The notes under the pieces: model-generated
The model's database searches: none
What the model was told of the DNA's origin: nothing
What the model saw: the letters and a program-made list of their open reading frames with translations, nothing else
Program-made: the position numbers and the translations under genes
Source of the DNA: Amycolatopsis decaplanina DSM 44594
GTDB lineage: Bacteria > Actinomycetota > Actinomycetes > Mycobacteriales > Pseudonocardiaceae
DNA length: 64,000 nt
Reading direction: 5' to 3'
Assembly (NCBI RefSeq): GCF_000342005.1
Contig: NZ_AOHO01000077.1
Location: forward strand, 1 to 64,000
Part shown: one piece after another, positions 16,163-25,397 of the stretch
Position numbering within the stretch: position 1 is the first letter of the stretch
Layout of the letters: the number at the start of each line of letters is the position of its first letter

Positions 16163-18123
16163 CCGCGACCTTGGGCTGGCTCCGCAAGCAGCTTGCGGGC
16201 ATCGTGGCGCTGTTGCTGATGGCGGGACTGTTCGTGGTGGCGCAGCTGCCCACCGTCTCGACCGCCGAGGCCGACACCATGGCCTCGAAGTACGCGTTCG
16301 AACCGTTGACGATCGCCCTGCCGGAAGCGGCGAAAAGCCAGTCGATCCGGACGGTGAACAAGGAGTACGAGCACATCCGCGCCTGGATCTCCTCGGTCGG
16401 CGCCGCGATCGCGGTCAACGACCTCGACGGCGACAAGCTCGCCAACGACCTGTGCTTCGTGGACCCGCGCAGCGACCAGCTGGTGATCACCCCGACGCCG
16501 GGCAAGGGAGGGGACCGGTACGCGCCGTTCGCGCTCGACGCGGCGCCGCTGCCGATGGGCAAGTACATCGCGCCCATGGGCTGCGTGCCCGCGGACTACA
16601 ACGAGGACGGCCGCGTCGACCTGCTGGCCTACTACTGGGGCCGCACCCCGATCCTGTTCCTCTCGAAGCCGGGCGCCACGAAGCTGGAGCCGAAGGCCTA
16701 CGAGCCGGTGGAACTGGTGCCGGGCAACAACTCCAAGAACGGTGAGTACGCCGGTCCACTGTGGAACACCAACGCCGCGACGGTCGGTGACTTCGACGGC
16801 GACGGTCACCAGGACATCTTCATCGGCAACTACTTCCCCGACAGCGCGGTGCTGGACGACCGCGTCGACGGCGGGGTCGAGATGAACAAGTCGATGTCGC
16901 ACGCCGACAACAGCGGCGGCAAGTACATCCTGCGGTTCACCGGCGCCACCCAGGGCGCGAAGCCGAGCGCGACGTTCGCCCTCGACGACAAAGCCATCCC
17001 GGCCGACGCCCGCGGCGGCTGGTCGCTGGCGGCCAGCGCGACCGACGTCGACGGGGACAACCTGCCGGAGCTCTACATCGGCAACGACTTCGGTCACGAC
17101 CGCCTGCTGTACAACAAGTCCCGCCCCGGCCACGTCGAATTCGCCGAGGTGAAGGGTATTCGCGGGCCCAACGAGCCGAAGTCCAAGGTGCTCGGCAACG
17201 ACTCCTTCAAGGGCATGGGCGTCGACTTCGCCGACCTCGACCACGACGGTCTCTACGACCTGTACGTCAGCAACATCACGACGTCCTGGGGTATCGAGGA
17301 AAGCCACTTCCAGTTCATGAACACCGCCAAGGACACCGCGGATCTGCGCGGTCGCCTGCAGGGCGGCGAGGCGCCTTGGGTGGACCGCAGCGCACAGGCC
17401 GGCACCGCGTGGTCCGGCTGGGGCTGGGACGTCAAGATCGCCGACTACAACAACAGCGGTGAATCGGTGATCACGCAGGCGACCGGGTTCGTCAAGGGCG
17501 ACGTCAACCGCTGGCCGCAGCTGCAGGAGCTGGCGACGTCGAACGACGAACTGCTGAAGCACCCGTACTTCTGGCCGAACATGCGTGCCGGTGACGACGT
17601 CGGTGGCGACCACACCCTGCACTTCTGGGCCAAGAGCCCCGACGGCCGCTACACCGACCTGGCCCCGCGCCTCGGTCTCGCGGTCCCGGTGCCCACCCGC
17701 GGTATCGCCACCGGCGACGCCGACGGTGACGGCAAGCTCGACTTCGCCGTGGCCCGCCAGTGGGAGCAGCCGATCTTCTACCACAACGTCAGCCCCGACT
17801 CCGGGGCGTACCTGAACCTGAAGCTGATGCACGACAAGGCTTCGGTCGACGGTCCACTCAAGGCGGCGGGCACCGCGGCGATCGGCGCACAGGTCACCGT
17901 CGTCACCCCCGACGGCAAGAAGTACATGGACCGCGTCGACGGCGGCAGCGGCCACTCCGGCAAGCGCAGCCACGAGATCCAGATCGGACTCGGCAAGGTC
18001 ACCGGGCCGGTGAAGGTCCACCTGCAGTGGCGCGACCTGACCGGGCAGATCCGCACGCAGGAAGTCCAGCTGACCCCGGGCAGCCACACGTTCCAGCTCG
18101 GCGCTCAGGCTAAGGAGAAATGA
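16159..18123 (+). CDS. unbV: Enediyne cassette protein UnbV (secreted, calcium-motif repeats)
   Basis: 654 residues. An N-terminal signal or anchor helix (about 12-33) precedes a beta-propeller-like region with at least six DxDxDG-type loops (NDLDGDK, DYNEDGR, DFDGDGH, DVDGDN, DLDHDG, DADGDGK), as in VCBS/FG-GAP proteins. The last 100 residues form the ASPIC/UnbV domain. UnbV is one of the five core enediyne warhead proteins and is thought to act outside the membrane. Overlaps of ATGA at both ends tie it to unbL and unbU. Confidence 0.92.
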   Translation: MTATLGWLRKQLAGIVALLLMAGLFVVAQLPTVSTAEADTMASKYAFEPLTIALPEAAKSQSIRTVNKEYEHIRAWISSVGAAIAVNDLDGDKLANDLCFVDPRSDQLVITPTPGKGGDRYAPFALDAAPLPMGKYIAPMGCVPADYNEDGRVDLLAYYWGRTPILFLSKPGATKLEPKAYEPVELVPGNNSKNGEYAGPLWNTNAATVGDFDGDGHQDIFIGNYFPDSAVLDDRVDGGVEMNKSMSHADNSGGKYILRFTGATQGAKPSATFALDDKAIPADARGGWSLAASATDVDGDNLPELYIGNDFGHDRLLYNKSRPGHVEFAEVKGIRGPNEPKSKVLGNDSFKGMGVDFADLDHDGLYDLYVSNITTSWGIEESHFQFMNTAKDTADLRGRLQGGEAPWVDRSAQAGTAWSGWGWDVKIADYNNSGESVITQATGFVKGDVNRWPQLQELATSNDELLKHPYFWPNMRAGDDVGGDHTLHFWAKSPDGRYTDLAPRLGLAVPVPTRGIATGDADGDGKLDFAVARQWEQPIFYHNVSPDSGAYLNLKLMHDKASVDGPLKAAGTAAIGAQVTVVTPDGKKYMDRVDGGSGHSGKRSHEIQIGLGKVTGPVKVHLQWRDLTGQIRTQEVQLTPGSHTFQLGAQAKEK

Positions 18124-19115
18124 CCGTCATGGCTGAGCAGACACTCACGGCACCGAAGAGCAACAAGACGATCACGGCCCTTCGCCGGTTCGCGATCTCG
18201 ATCACCATCTTCAACATCATCGGCTACACCGTGCTCGGTTTCGAGCAGCCCTACACCTATCCGTTCATCGCGCTGGCGACGGCGTACACCACGGAAATCC
18301 TGCTGGAGATCATCGGCGCCCGCGTACAGGGCCGGGATGTCCGCTTCCGCGGCAACGGTTTCAAGGGACTGGTGGAGTTCCTCTTCCCCGCGCACATCAC
18401 CGGTCTGGCGCTGAACATGCTCACCTACGTCAACGACCAGGTGCTCGTCATGATGTTCGGCGTCGTGGTCGCCGTCGGCGCCAAGTGGGTGCTGCAGGCC
18501 CCGGTGCGCGGCAGGCTCCGCCACTACATGAACCCGTCGAACTTCGGCATCACGATCATCCTGCTGGTGTTCCCGTGGGCGAGCATCGCGCCGCCCTACC
18601 ACTTCACCGAGCAGGTCGACTCGTGGGTCGGCTGGCTGATCGTCGGCATCATCATGGTGTCGGGCACCGTGCTCAACGCGATGCTGACCCAGCGGATGTG
18701 GCTGATCGGCGCCTGGCTGATCACCTTCGCGCTGCAGGCGATCATCCGTGGCCTGGTGTTCGACACCGCGATCCCCGGCGCGCTCGGGATGATGACCGGC
18801 GTGGCGTTCGTGCTCTACACGAACTACATGGTCACCGACCCGGGCACGACCCCGTCGAAGCCCGCTTCGCAGATCCTGTTCGGCTCCGGGGTGGCGCTGG
18901 CGTACGGGTTCTTCATGATCGTGCACGTGGCCTACGGCCTGTTCCTCGCCACCGCGCTGGTCTGCCTCATCCGCGGGATGTTCCTGTGGGGCCTGCACTT
19001 CTCCAAGAAGGCTACCGAGAAATGGGAGGCCGAGCAGGCGAAGTCGGCCGAAGTCACGTCCCTGCCGAAGCCGGCCGAGAAGCCGGAGACGGAAACCGGG
19101 GCCGTGGCGGCATGA
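18120..19115 (+). CDS. unbU: Enediyne cassette membrane protein UnbU
   Basis: 331 residues with about eight membrane helices and a charged C-terminal tail. The motifs NPSNFGIT (about 138-145) and TNYMVTDPGTTPSK (about 238-251) are those of the RnfD/NqrB-like fold, in which a Thr can carry a covalent flavin. UnbU is conserved in enediyne clusters and may move electrons across the membrane to or from UnbV; that is inference. ATGA overlaps link it to unbV and to the P450 gene. Confidence 0.92.
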   Translation: MTVMAEQTLTAPKSNKTITALRRFAISITIFNIIGYTVLGFEQPYTYPFIALATAYTTEILLEIIGARVQGRDVRFRGNGFKGLVEFLFPAHITGLALNMLTYVNDQVLVMMFGVVVAVGAKWVLQAPVRGRLRHYMNPSNFGITIILLVFPWASIAPPYHFTEQVDSWVGWLIVGIIMVSGTVLNAMLTQRMWLIGAWLITFALQAIIRGLVFDTAIPGALGMMTGVAFVLYTNYMVTDPGTTPSKPASQILFGSGVALAYGFFMIVHVAYGLFLATALVCLIRGMFLWGLHFSKKATEKWEAEQAKSAEVTSLPKPAEKPETETGAVAA

Positions 19116-20464
19116 CGCAGGGCGCGGAAAACAGCCGGGTGGCGCGTCTCGCGCCGCCCGGCCCGCCGCGCCGGGCGACCTTCGGTCTGCTGAAGAAACT
19201 CTTCACCGACCGGCTGGCGCTCATGTCGGACTCGGCCCAGGTGCACGGGGACGTCGTCCGGATCGCGATCGGTCCCAAGACGATGTACCTGGTGAACCAT
19301 CCCGAACTGGCGAAACACGTGCTCGCGGACAACGCGGCCAACTACCACAAGGGAATCGGCCTCCAGGAGGCGAGGCGGGCGCTCGGCGACGGGTTGCTGA
19401 CCAGTGACGGCGACGTCTGGAGGAAGCAGCGCCGGACCATCCAGCCGGTGTTCCAGCCCAAGCGGATCGCGCGGCAGGCCTCGGTCGTCGCGAACGAGGT
19501 CGAAGGACTCGTGAAACGCCTGCGCGACACCGAAGGACCGGTGGAGATCCTGCACGAGATGACCGGGCTGACCCTCGGTGTGCTCGGCAAGACTTTGCTC
19601 GACGCGGACCTCGGCGGGTTCACCTCGCTGGGGCACTCGTTCGAAGCCGTGCAGGACCAGGCGATGTTCGAAGCGGTGACGCTGAGCATGGTCCCGCAGT
19701 GGGCCCCGCTGAAGAAACAACTGCGGTTCCGGGAATCGCGGGACGACCTCCGCCGTATCGCCGACGAACTCGTCGAGCAGCGGCTGGCGAACCCGGTCGA
19801 GGGGGGCGAGGACGTGCTGTCCCGCCTCATCGCGACCGGCGGGACCCGCGAGCAGATGCGGGACGAGCTGATCACCCTGCTGCTGGCCGGGCACGAGACG
19901 ACGGCGAGCACGCTGGGCTGGGCGTTCCACCTGCTCGACGAACATCCCGAAATCGCCGGAAAACTGCGTGCCGAGGCCGATTCGGTACTGGGCGACCAGT
20001 TGCCGACGCACGAGGATCTGCACCGGTTGCCGTACACGGCGAGGGTCGTCGAGGAGGTCATGCGGCTGTACCCGCCGGTGTGGCTGCTGCCGCGGGTGGC
20101 GCAGGCCGACGACGAGGTCGGTGGCTATCACATACCCGCCGGATCCGACGTCGTCGTCGTGCCCTACACGCTGCACCGGCATCCGGCGTTCTGGCCGGAG
20201 CCGGAGAAGTTCGACCCGGAACGGTTCGATCCGGACCGGCCGAGCGGGCGGCCCCGCTACGCCTACATCCCGTTCGGCGCCGGGCCGCGGTTCTGCATCG
20301 GCAACAGCCTCGGCGTGATGGAGGCCGTTTTCGTGCTGACGATGGTCCTGCGCGACCTCGAACTCAGGAAGCTCCCGGGCTACGACGTGGTTCCCGAGGC
20401 GATGCTGTCGCTCCGGGTGCGCGGCGGGCTCCCGATGACCGTGCACACCAGGAACAGGAGGTAG
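19112..20464 (+). CDS. Cytochrome P450, enediyne-associated
   Basis: 450 residues. All P450 landmarks are present: I-helix AGHETT (about 265-270), K-helix EEVMRLYPP, the PERF region and the haem loop FGAGPRFCIG with the ligand Cys at 395. Position and size match the SgcE7-type P450 of nine-membered enediyne clusters. ATG 19112 overlaps the unbU stop by ATGA, which fixes the start. No dedicated ferredoxin is seen nearby; the flavin reductase at 31.7 kb is a different class. Confidence 0.92.
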   Translation: MTQGAENSRVARLAPPGPPRRATFGLLKKLFTDRLALMSDSAQVHGDVVRIAIGPKTMYLVNHPELAKHVLADNAANYHKGIGLQEARRALGDGLLTSDGDVWRKQRRTIQPVFQPKRIARQASVVANEVEGLVKRLRDTEGPVEILHEMTGLTLGVLGKTLLDADLGGFTSLGHSFEAVQDQAMFEAVTLSMVPQWAPLKKQLRFRESRDDLRRIADELVEQRLANPVEGGEDVLSRLIATGGTREQMRDELITLLLAGHETTASTLGWAFHLLDEHPEIAGKLRAEADSVLGDQLPTHEDLHRLPYTARVVEEVMRLYPPVWLLPRVAQADDEVGGYHIPAGSDVVVVPYTLHRHPAFWPEPEKFDPERFDPDRPSGRPRYAYIPFGAGPRFCIGNSLGVMEAVFVLTMVLRDLELRKLPGYDVVPEAMLSLRVRGGLPMTVHTRNRR

Positions 20465-20469
20465 GTTCC

Positions 20470-21027
20470 GTGGATTCGGACGAACAGATCGAGGTGTCCA
20501 CTTTGGAGGCCTACGCGGACACGATCGTGCCGGGGGAGAAGCGGTTCCCCGATGACCACGCGATCGCCGGCGCTTCGCCGGGGCCGGGCGCGGTCGTGGC
20601 GGGCGCGCTCGAACTGCTGCACACCGAGGCGACCGGCGTGACCGTCGGGCTCCCCTATCTGGCGGAGTCCCTCAACCATCACGCGAAGGTCTACGCCAAG
20701 GAACACGACCTCACGCTGGACGCGTCACTGCCGTCGTTCGTCGCACTGTCCTTCGAGGACAGGACGGCGCTCGTGCGGTCGCTGACCGCGCCGGGACATC
20801 CGGAGAAGGACGGCTGGGTCAGCCTCGCCTTGTTCTGCAACATGTCCTTCGACAGCGCGGCGCACAAGCACACCGCCGAAGCGATCGCCGAGGGCCACCC
20901 CGGTCTGCTGGCGATGGGGTACACCGCGCCGGACGAAGACGGTCTGTGGCGGTTCCCGAAGTTCTCCTACCGCCGCGAGCTGGCGCGAATACACCCTGAC
21001 ACCACGCCTTCCGGGAGTCCCGCATGA
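20470..21027 (+). CDS. Small conserved enediyne-cluster protein (SgcE8-like)
   Basis: 185 residues, start GTG 20470 five bases after the P450 stop. No catalytic motif is obvious. Size, N-terminal STLEAYADTIVPG pattern and position directly before a GMC oxidoreductase resemble the small accessory subunits of gluconate-dehydrogenase-type GMC enzymes, and the SgcE8-like genes of enediyne clusters. It probably assists the next gene product. The stop overlaps the GMC start by ATGA. Confidence 0.75.
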   Translation: MDSDEQIEVSTLEAYADTIVPGEKRFPDDHAIAGASPGPGAVVAGALELLHTEATGVTVGLPYLAESLNHHAKVYAKEHDLTLDASLPSFVALSFEDRTALVRSLTAPGHPEKDGWVSLALFCNMSFDSAAHKHTAEAIAEGHPGLLAMGYTAPDEDGLWRFPKFSYRRELARIHPDTTPSGSPA

Positions 21028-22676
21028 ACGCCTACGACAAGACCGACGTCGTCATCGTCGGCAGCGGGTTCGGTGGCTCCATCCCCGCCTACCACCTGGC
21101 CGCGGGCGGGGCGAAGGTCACCGTGCTGGAACGCGGTCCATGGCTGGAGACGAAGGAGTTCGAGCACGATTACCTGCTCGGCTCGTCCTACACGCGGGCT
21201 TTCGACTTCGTCGTCGGCGACGGCATGAGCGTGCTCGGCGGGAACTGCGTCGGCGGTGGCAGTGTCGTGTACTTCGCCGCCATGCCGCGCGCGCCGAAAT
21301 TCGTTTTCGAACGCCACGGCAGCATCGGCCGCCGTATGTGGCCTTCGGCGCTGACGCGCGACACCCTGGAGCCCTGGTACGACCGGGTGTCGGAATCCCT
21401 CCCTGTGTCCAAACAGGACTGGAACGACGTTTCGTACGCGGGTGGGCTGTGGGCGGCGTTCTGCGACCACTCGGGCCGGACCGCCAATCCGGCGCCGGTC
21501 GCGGTGGACAACGACCGCTGTGTGAACTGCAACTTCATGATGGCCGGCTGCCGGTTCGACGCGAAACGCTCGCTGCTGACCAACTACCTGCCCGCGGCGC
21601 TCGCGCACGGCGCCCGGATCCGGCCGCTGCACGAGGTCCAGCGGATCGAGCGCATCGACGACGGCGACTACCGCGTGCACTTCAACATCGTGGACGACGA
21701 GGACTACCGTCTTCAGTCCGGCAGCGGGACGATCGACGCGAAGATCGTCATCATCGCCGCGGGCGCCGGCGCGACCCCGGTGATCCTGCAGCGTTCGGAG
21801 GCGGCGCTGGGCACCATGCCGCACGCGGTCGGCCGGTACTTCTCGGGCAACGGCGAGCGGCTCAACACCGCGATCATCAACGAGGAGCGGGTCCGCGAGG
21901 TGCTCGGGCTGTCCCGTGAGGACGGGAAGGTCTACGAGGCCAACCACATCGGCAAGGGCCCGACCGTGGCTAACTGGGACAAGCTCGACGGTTCGCTGCC
22001 GGAGTACGAGCGGTACTCGCTGGAGCAGCTTTACTTCCCGCCCGGGCTGGGCACGATCCTCGCGCAGGTGCCGGATGGCGACGAACCGCGCTGGTTCGGG
22101 GCGCAGAAGAAGGAGATCCTCAAGAAGTGGGCCTCCTGGCTGACCATCTTCCTGATGACCGAGGACGACAACGAAGGCGTCTTCGGCGCGCCGCCGCCCA
22201 CCGGCAACGCCTACCGCATCTCGCAGCAGATGCTCGGCCGCGGCCCGTTGAAGTACGACCCGACGCCGAACACCCTGCGTGGCTGGTCGCTGGCCGACGC
22301 GGAATGCAAGGAGATCCTCGAGAAGGACGGCCTGGCGAAGGTGGCGCCGTGGACCAACGACGTCGTCGGCGCGTACACGGTGCACCCGCTGGCGTCGTGC
22401 CGGATCGGTGACGACCCGGCGACCTCGGCACTGCACCCGAACCACGAACTCCGCGATCACCCCGGGATCTTCGTGACCGACAGCGCTTCCGTGCCGGGCG
22501 CGCTGACGGTGAACCCGGCGATGACGATCGCGGCGCTGGCCGAGCGTTCGGTGCCGGGCATCGTGCGGGCGCTGCAGGCGCGCGGCGTCGACGTCTCGTA
22601 CGGCGCTCCGGCGCCGGATGGCTCCATCACCGGGCGGCGCGCGGTCAGCAAGCTGTCCCTGGTGGCCGGGAGCTGA
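21024..22676 (+). CDS. GMC-family FAD oxidoreductase (SgcE9-like)
   Basis: 550 residues. An N-terminal dinucleotide fold VVIVGSGFGGS (about 9-19) binds FAD, and the GMC signature follows (GGNCVGGGSVVY, about 73-84). A cysteine-rich NDRCVNCNFMMAGC segment near 170 resembles the Fe-S-like insert of cholesterol-oxidase-like GMC proteins. The C-terminal HPLASCRIG and NPAMTIAALAERS motifs hold the active-site region. It is the last gene of the unbL operon. Likely oxidises a warhead intermediate; substrate unknown. Confidence 0.88.
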   Translation: MNAYDKTDVVIVGSGFGGSIPAYHLAAGGAKVTVLERGPWLETKEFEHDYLLGSSYTRAFDFVVGDGMSVLGGNCVGGGSVVYFAAMPRAPKFVFERHGSIGRRMWPSALTRDTLEPWYDRVSESLPVSKQDWNDVSYAGGLWAAFCDHSGRTANPAPVAVDNDRCVNCNFMMAGCRFDAKRSLLTNYLPAALAHGARIRPLHEVQRIERIDDGDYRVHFNIVDDEDYRLQSGSGTIDAKIVIIAAGAGATPVILQRSEAALGTMPHAVGRYFSGNGERLNTAIINEERVREVLGLSREDGKVYEANHIGKGPTVANWDKLDGSLPEYERYSLEQLYFPPGLGTILAQVPDGDEPRWFGAQKKEILKKWASWLTIFLMTEDDNEGVFGAPPPTGNAYRISQQMLGRGPLKYDPTPNTLRGWSLADAECKEILEKDGLAKVAPWTNDVVGAYTVHPLASCRIGDDPATSALHPNHELRDHPGIFVTDSASVPGALTVNPAMTIAALAERSVPGIVRALQARGVDVSYGAPAPDGSITGRRAVSKLSLVAGS

Positions 22677-22679
22677 CTT

Positions 22680-22704
22680 ACGACGGGTAAGGCAAACCTG
22701 TCGT
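22680..22704 (+). terminator. Hairpin after GMC gene
   Basis: ACGACGGGT and ACCTGTCGT form 9-bp arms with one mismatch, starting three bases after the GMC stop. No T run follows. A weak candidate end for the long unbL operon. Confidence 0.45.
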
Positions 22705-22804
22705 GACCGAGTCTCCTGTTGCGAAGGCCTTCTTCGCCGGCTTCAGGGTGGACAGAGAGTGGTTCGCCGCGCTGTTCTGGACTGGACGACGAGGCCGGCC
22801 GTGC

Positions 22805-23155
22805 GGTCGTGAGTGGTAAAGAGCGTTAGAACGGACCGTTATTTGCCTACCCGCTGCCGACCTGCGCGAGGGCGAGATCCCAGCGGAGGTATCGGGATCG
22901 TCGATGAAGGAATTAGGACACTCAACGTCCCGATTCCTTCATCGACGCGAGGTGACCCCCGCCCCGGACCATGATCAACGGAAGATCCGGGACACTCAAC
23001 GTCCCCAATCCTCCGTTGATCAAGGCTGTGCCACTCAAACCCGGCGGCCGGCACCCCGCCCACCCGCACCAGCTCCACCACGGCACCAAGACGGGGGCAG
23101 GTCCAGTAGGTAAGCAAATACCCGTCCACCAGAACGCTCTTTACCACTCACGACC
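22805..23155. repeat. Large inverted repeat enclosing two palindromes
   Basis: The gap between the GMC gene and the lectin gene holds no credible ORF. Arms at 22805-22827 and 23133-23155 are 23-bp perfect inverted copies, and the next 22 bp inward still match imperfectly. Inside are two further palindromes, 22899-22913/22933-22947 (15-bp perfect arms) and 22972-22982/23012-23022 (11-bp perfect arms). Both share the same centre, GGACACTCAACGTCCC. It looks like a nest of extragenic palindromic elements. Confidence 0.85.
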
Positions 23156-23186
23156 CCGCCCAAAGCCGCGCCGACGTCACACGACA

Positions 23187-23765
23187 CTAGTCCACCGCGG
23201 TGATTCGCCATTGCTGGTTCTGCCCGTTGTGGCAGGGCCATTGGATCAGGTGAGCGCCCTCGGCATGCGATGCACCTGACACATCCAGGCATTTGCCGCT
23301 ATGCCTTGCCACGAGCCGATAGTAGCCGTCAGTGAGGTTCACGAACCGCCACTGCTGGTTCTGCCCGTTGTGGCAGGGCCATTGGATCAGGTGGGCGCCG
23401 TCGTCATGCGATGCACCTGACACATCCAGGCATTTACCGCTATTCCTCACCACGAGCCGATAGTAGCCGGAGCCGGCCGACTGAGCGGCCCATTGCTGGT
23501 TGTGCTGGTAGCGGCAGGGCCATTGGATCAGGTGGGCGCCGTCGGCCAGCGATGCCCCTGCCACGTCGAGACACTGACCGCTGTGTCGTGCGCTGATCGC
23601 GTACCATCGGAACTGCTGAATGTCATCGATCGTCGTCGTGGCCGAGTTGTTCCGTTCGACGATCTGCCCGCCCGATGCGGGTGGGCTTCCCATGACCGCG
23701 ATGCCCGCGAAAAAGGTTGTCAGAACGATTCCGAATCGTAGTAGCCGGGATTTGCGGGAAAGCAT
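23187..23765 (-). CDS. Secreted ricin-type beta-trefoil lectin
   Basis: 192 residues: a signal peptide (1-about 32), a 20-residue linker and three RICIN repeats, each with CLDV[AS]GAS and the NQQW (QxW) signature, making one complete trefoil that would bind sugars. Repeats two and three are almost identical in DNA as well as protein, a sign of recent internal duplication or gene conversion. No catalytic domain is attached. It sits inside the enediyne cluster on the opposite strand; whether it belongs to the pathway is unclear. Confidence 0.9.
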   Translation of the reverse strand: MLSRKSRLLRFGIVLTTFFAGIAVMGSPPASGGQIVERNNSATTTIDDIQQFRWYAISARHSGQCLDVAGASLADGAHLIQWPCRYQHNQQWAAQSAGSGYYRLVVRNSGKCLDVSGASHDDGAHLIQWPCHNGQNQQWRFVNLTDGYYRLVARHSGKCLDVSGASHAEGAHLIQWPCHNGQNQQWRITAVD

Positions 23766-24053
23766 TCCCTTACCTCTTTCCTTCTGCTGGAGAGTGGTTC
23801 ATAGTCAGTCTGTGCCGATGGTTCTGCCGGTGATAGGTGGCCATATCGATGGCTCCGTCCGGTGAGCGGCCGCCGGTCCCGGATGGTGCGAAAGACTATT
23901 CGGCGAAGGCGCGCTTTCGACCACATGAGAGAAGACGCGTCCAGGGCTTCCGCCGCATCCTTGTCCGTACGACGTGTACGGACGTCGGTCTCTCGGATGC
24001 CAGGACCGGCATGCGGGAGTGAATGTTCGAGATCCAGAGGAGTGTGCGGTGGT
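23766..24053 (+). promoter_or_regulatory. Promoter/leader region with motif shared with pksE
   Basis: The region holds a 25-nt segment (23913-23937) that matches 25258-25282 upstream of pksE at 22 of 25 positions, including 15 consecutive bases, ACATGAGAGAAGACG. The distance to the next ATG is nearly the same (116 and 115 nt). It also holds a perfect inverted repeat GTCCGTAC, five bases, GTACGGAC at 23963-23983, a good operator candidate. Both are probably control elements of the cluster. Confidence 0.6.
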
Positions 24054-24212
24054 ATGAGCGTCGGTGTCGCACCCCGGCCGGCAACTCCGGCGCCGGACGG
24101 CCCCGTCACCGTGCGGTGGGTGGTCGACCGGCTTCCGTGGTCATGGGCGACTGATCGGCGCTTTCGCCCCGCATACCGAGGAGGAGGCGCCGGATGGCTC
24201 CGAAACCGGTGA
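24054..24212 (+). CDS. Possible 52-residue leader ORF before the CMD gene
   Basis: ATG 24054 follows GAGGAGTGTGCGGTGG, which closely resembles the sequence just before the pksE ATG (GGGGAGTGCGGTGGC), and both reading frames begin ATGAGCGT. The ORF is proline- and arginine-rich with no recognisable domain and overlaps the CMD gene by 19 nt. It may be a coupling leader peptide, or a decayed duplicate of the pksE start region. Low confidence as a protein. Confidence 0.35.
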   Translation: MSVGVAPRPATPAPDGPVTVRWVVDRLPWSWATDRRFRPAYRGGGAGWLRNR

Positions 24213-25180
24213 AACTCGCGCTACGGCGCGCGTTGCGCGAGATCCGGCACGTCCGGCCGGTTCCGGCCGGCCGGGCGACCGGGCTGGTGCGCGACGTCTA
24301 CCGTCAGCTCGAGCGGGACTTCGGCATGCTCGCTCCACCTGTGGCATTGCATTCGCCGTCGCCGCCGACCCTCGCGGCGAGCTGGCTGATGCTGCGGGAA
24401 TCGTTGGTGACGGCGGGCGCGACCAGCCGGGCCGACAGGGAAGTCGTCGCTTCGCTGGTATCGCAAGCGAATTCGTGCCCGTACTGCGTCGAGGTCCATG
24501 GGATGGCACTGAGTTCGCTCGGCCGTTCCGAGGCGGCCGAGGCGATCGGGTCGGGGCGGGAGGTGGAGGATCCGCGGGATGCTGCCGGCTTGTCGCCCGC
24601 GGCTTCGGCTGAGCTGACCGCTGTCGCGTTCACGTTCCACTACCTGAACCGGGTGGTGAGTGTGTTCCTCGGGCCGTCACCGCTGCCTTCGGCCGTGCCG
24701 GATTCCGCGCGAGAGAGGGCGAAGAGTGTCCTCGGCCGGTTTCTGAAACCGGTCGAGGATGCTCTACCCGGTGCTTCGCTCGCCTTGTTGCCTGCCGGTT
24801 CCCGGGATTTCTCCTGGGCGGCGGGCAGTCCTGTCGTCAAGGAGGCCTTCTCCCGTGCTGAATCGGCTTTCGCCTCGTTGGCGATTTCTCCTGTGGTGCG
24901 GGACGTGGTGGGGCGAGAACTGTCCTCTTGGGATGGTTCCGCGCCTGGGCTGAGCCGTTCTTGGGTGGAGGCTTCGGTGTGCGATGTCTCCGATGGTGAG
25001 GTCGCGGCCGCGCGGTTGGCTCTGGTGGTGGCGAAGGCGCCCTACCAAGCGGACGAAGCTCTGGTGGCCGCCGCACGGCTGGGCGACCGGGAGCTGGTCG
25101 AGCTGGTGAGCTGGTCGAGTTTCGTTGCGGCGCAAAAGTGTGTGACGGGTCGCGTGAGCGGTGATGACGGTTCCGGTTGA
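24194..25180 (+). CDS. AhpD/carboxymuconolactone-decarboxylase-like protein
   Basis: 328 residues, longer than ordinary AhpD proteins. The redox centre is SCPYCVEVH: Cys95, Cys98 and His102, spaced as in AhpD-like proteins. The C-terminal half (about 180-328) looks like a second, Cys-less copy of the same helical fold. Could act as a peroxidase or thiol oxidoreductase protecting against or taking part in oxidative steps. Start ATG 24194 has GAGGAGG in front. It precedes pksE by 217 bp on the same strand. Confidence 0.78.
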   Translation: MAPKPVKLALRRALREIRHVRPVPAGRATGLVRDVYRQLERDFGMLAPPVALHSPSPPTLAASWLMLRESLVTAGATSRADREVVASLVSQANSCPYCVEVHGMALSSLGRSEAAEAIGSGREVEDPRDAAGLSPAASAELTAVAFTFHYLNRVVSVFLGPSPLPSAVPDSARERAKSVLGRFLKPVEDALPGASLALLPAGSRDFSWAAGSPVVKEAFSRAESAFASLAISPVVRDVVGRELSSWDGSAPGLSRSWVEASVCDVSDGEVAAARLALVVAKAPYQADEALVAAARLGDRELVELVSWSSFVAAQKCVTGRVSGDDGSG

Positions 25181-25257
25181 CAACCGTCAACACCGCTCAC
25201 GAGAAGGTGACCCACGCCGTCCGGGAACGCCGTGGCGGCCCCCGGATTCGTTGGCCC

Positions 25258-25282
25258 GCCTTCAACAACATGAGAGAAGACG
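25258..25282 (+). promoter_or_regulatory. pksE upstream motif (shared with 23913-23937)
   Basis: This 25-nt segment differs at three positions from the one at 23913-23937 and lies 115 nt before the pksE ATG. A 12-nt piece, AGAGAAGACGCG at 44917-44928 upstream of SARP copy 2, resembles it. Likely a common regulator site or promoter element of the cluster. Confidence 0.55.
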
Positions 25283-25397
25283 TCGGCCCGGCTCTGGTTC
25301 ATGCTTGACCGGACTGCAATGCGGACGGCGCGTTCCTCCTGGCGCCGAGGCCGGATTCCGTGACTTGAGTGGTTGAGAGCTAGGGGAGTGCGGTGGC

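Noticed and set aside
23187..23765. Enediyne-binding apoprotein
   Set aside because: The fold is a ricin trefoil with QxW repeats, not the immunoglobulin-like fold of known apoproteins; kept as lectin.
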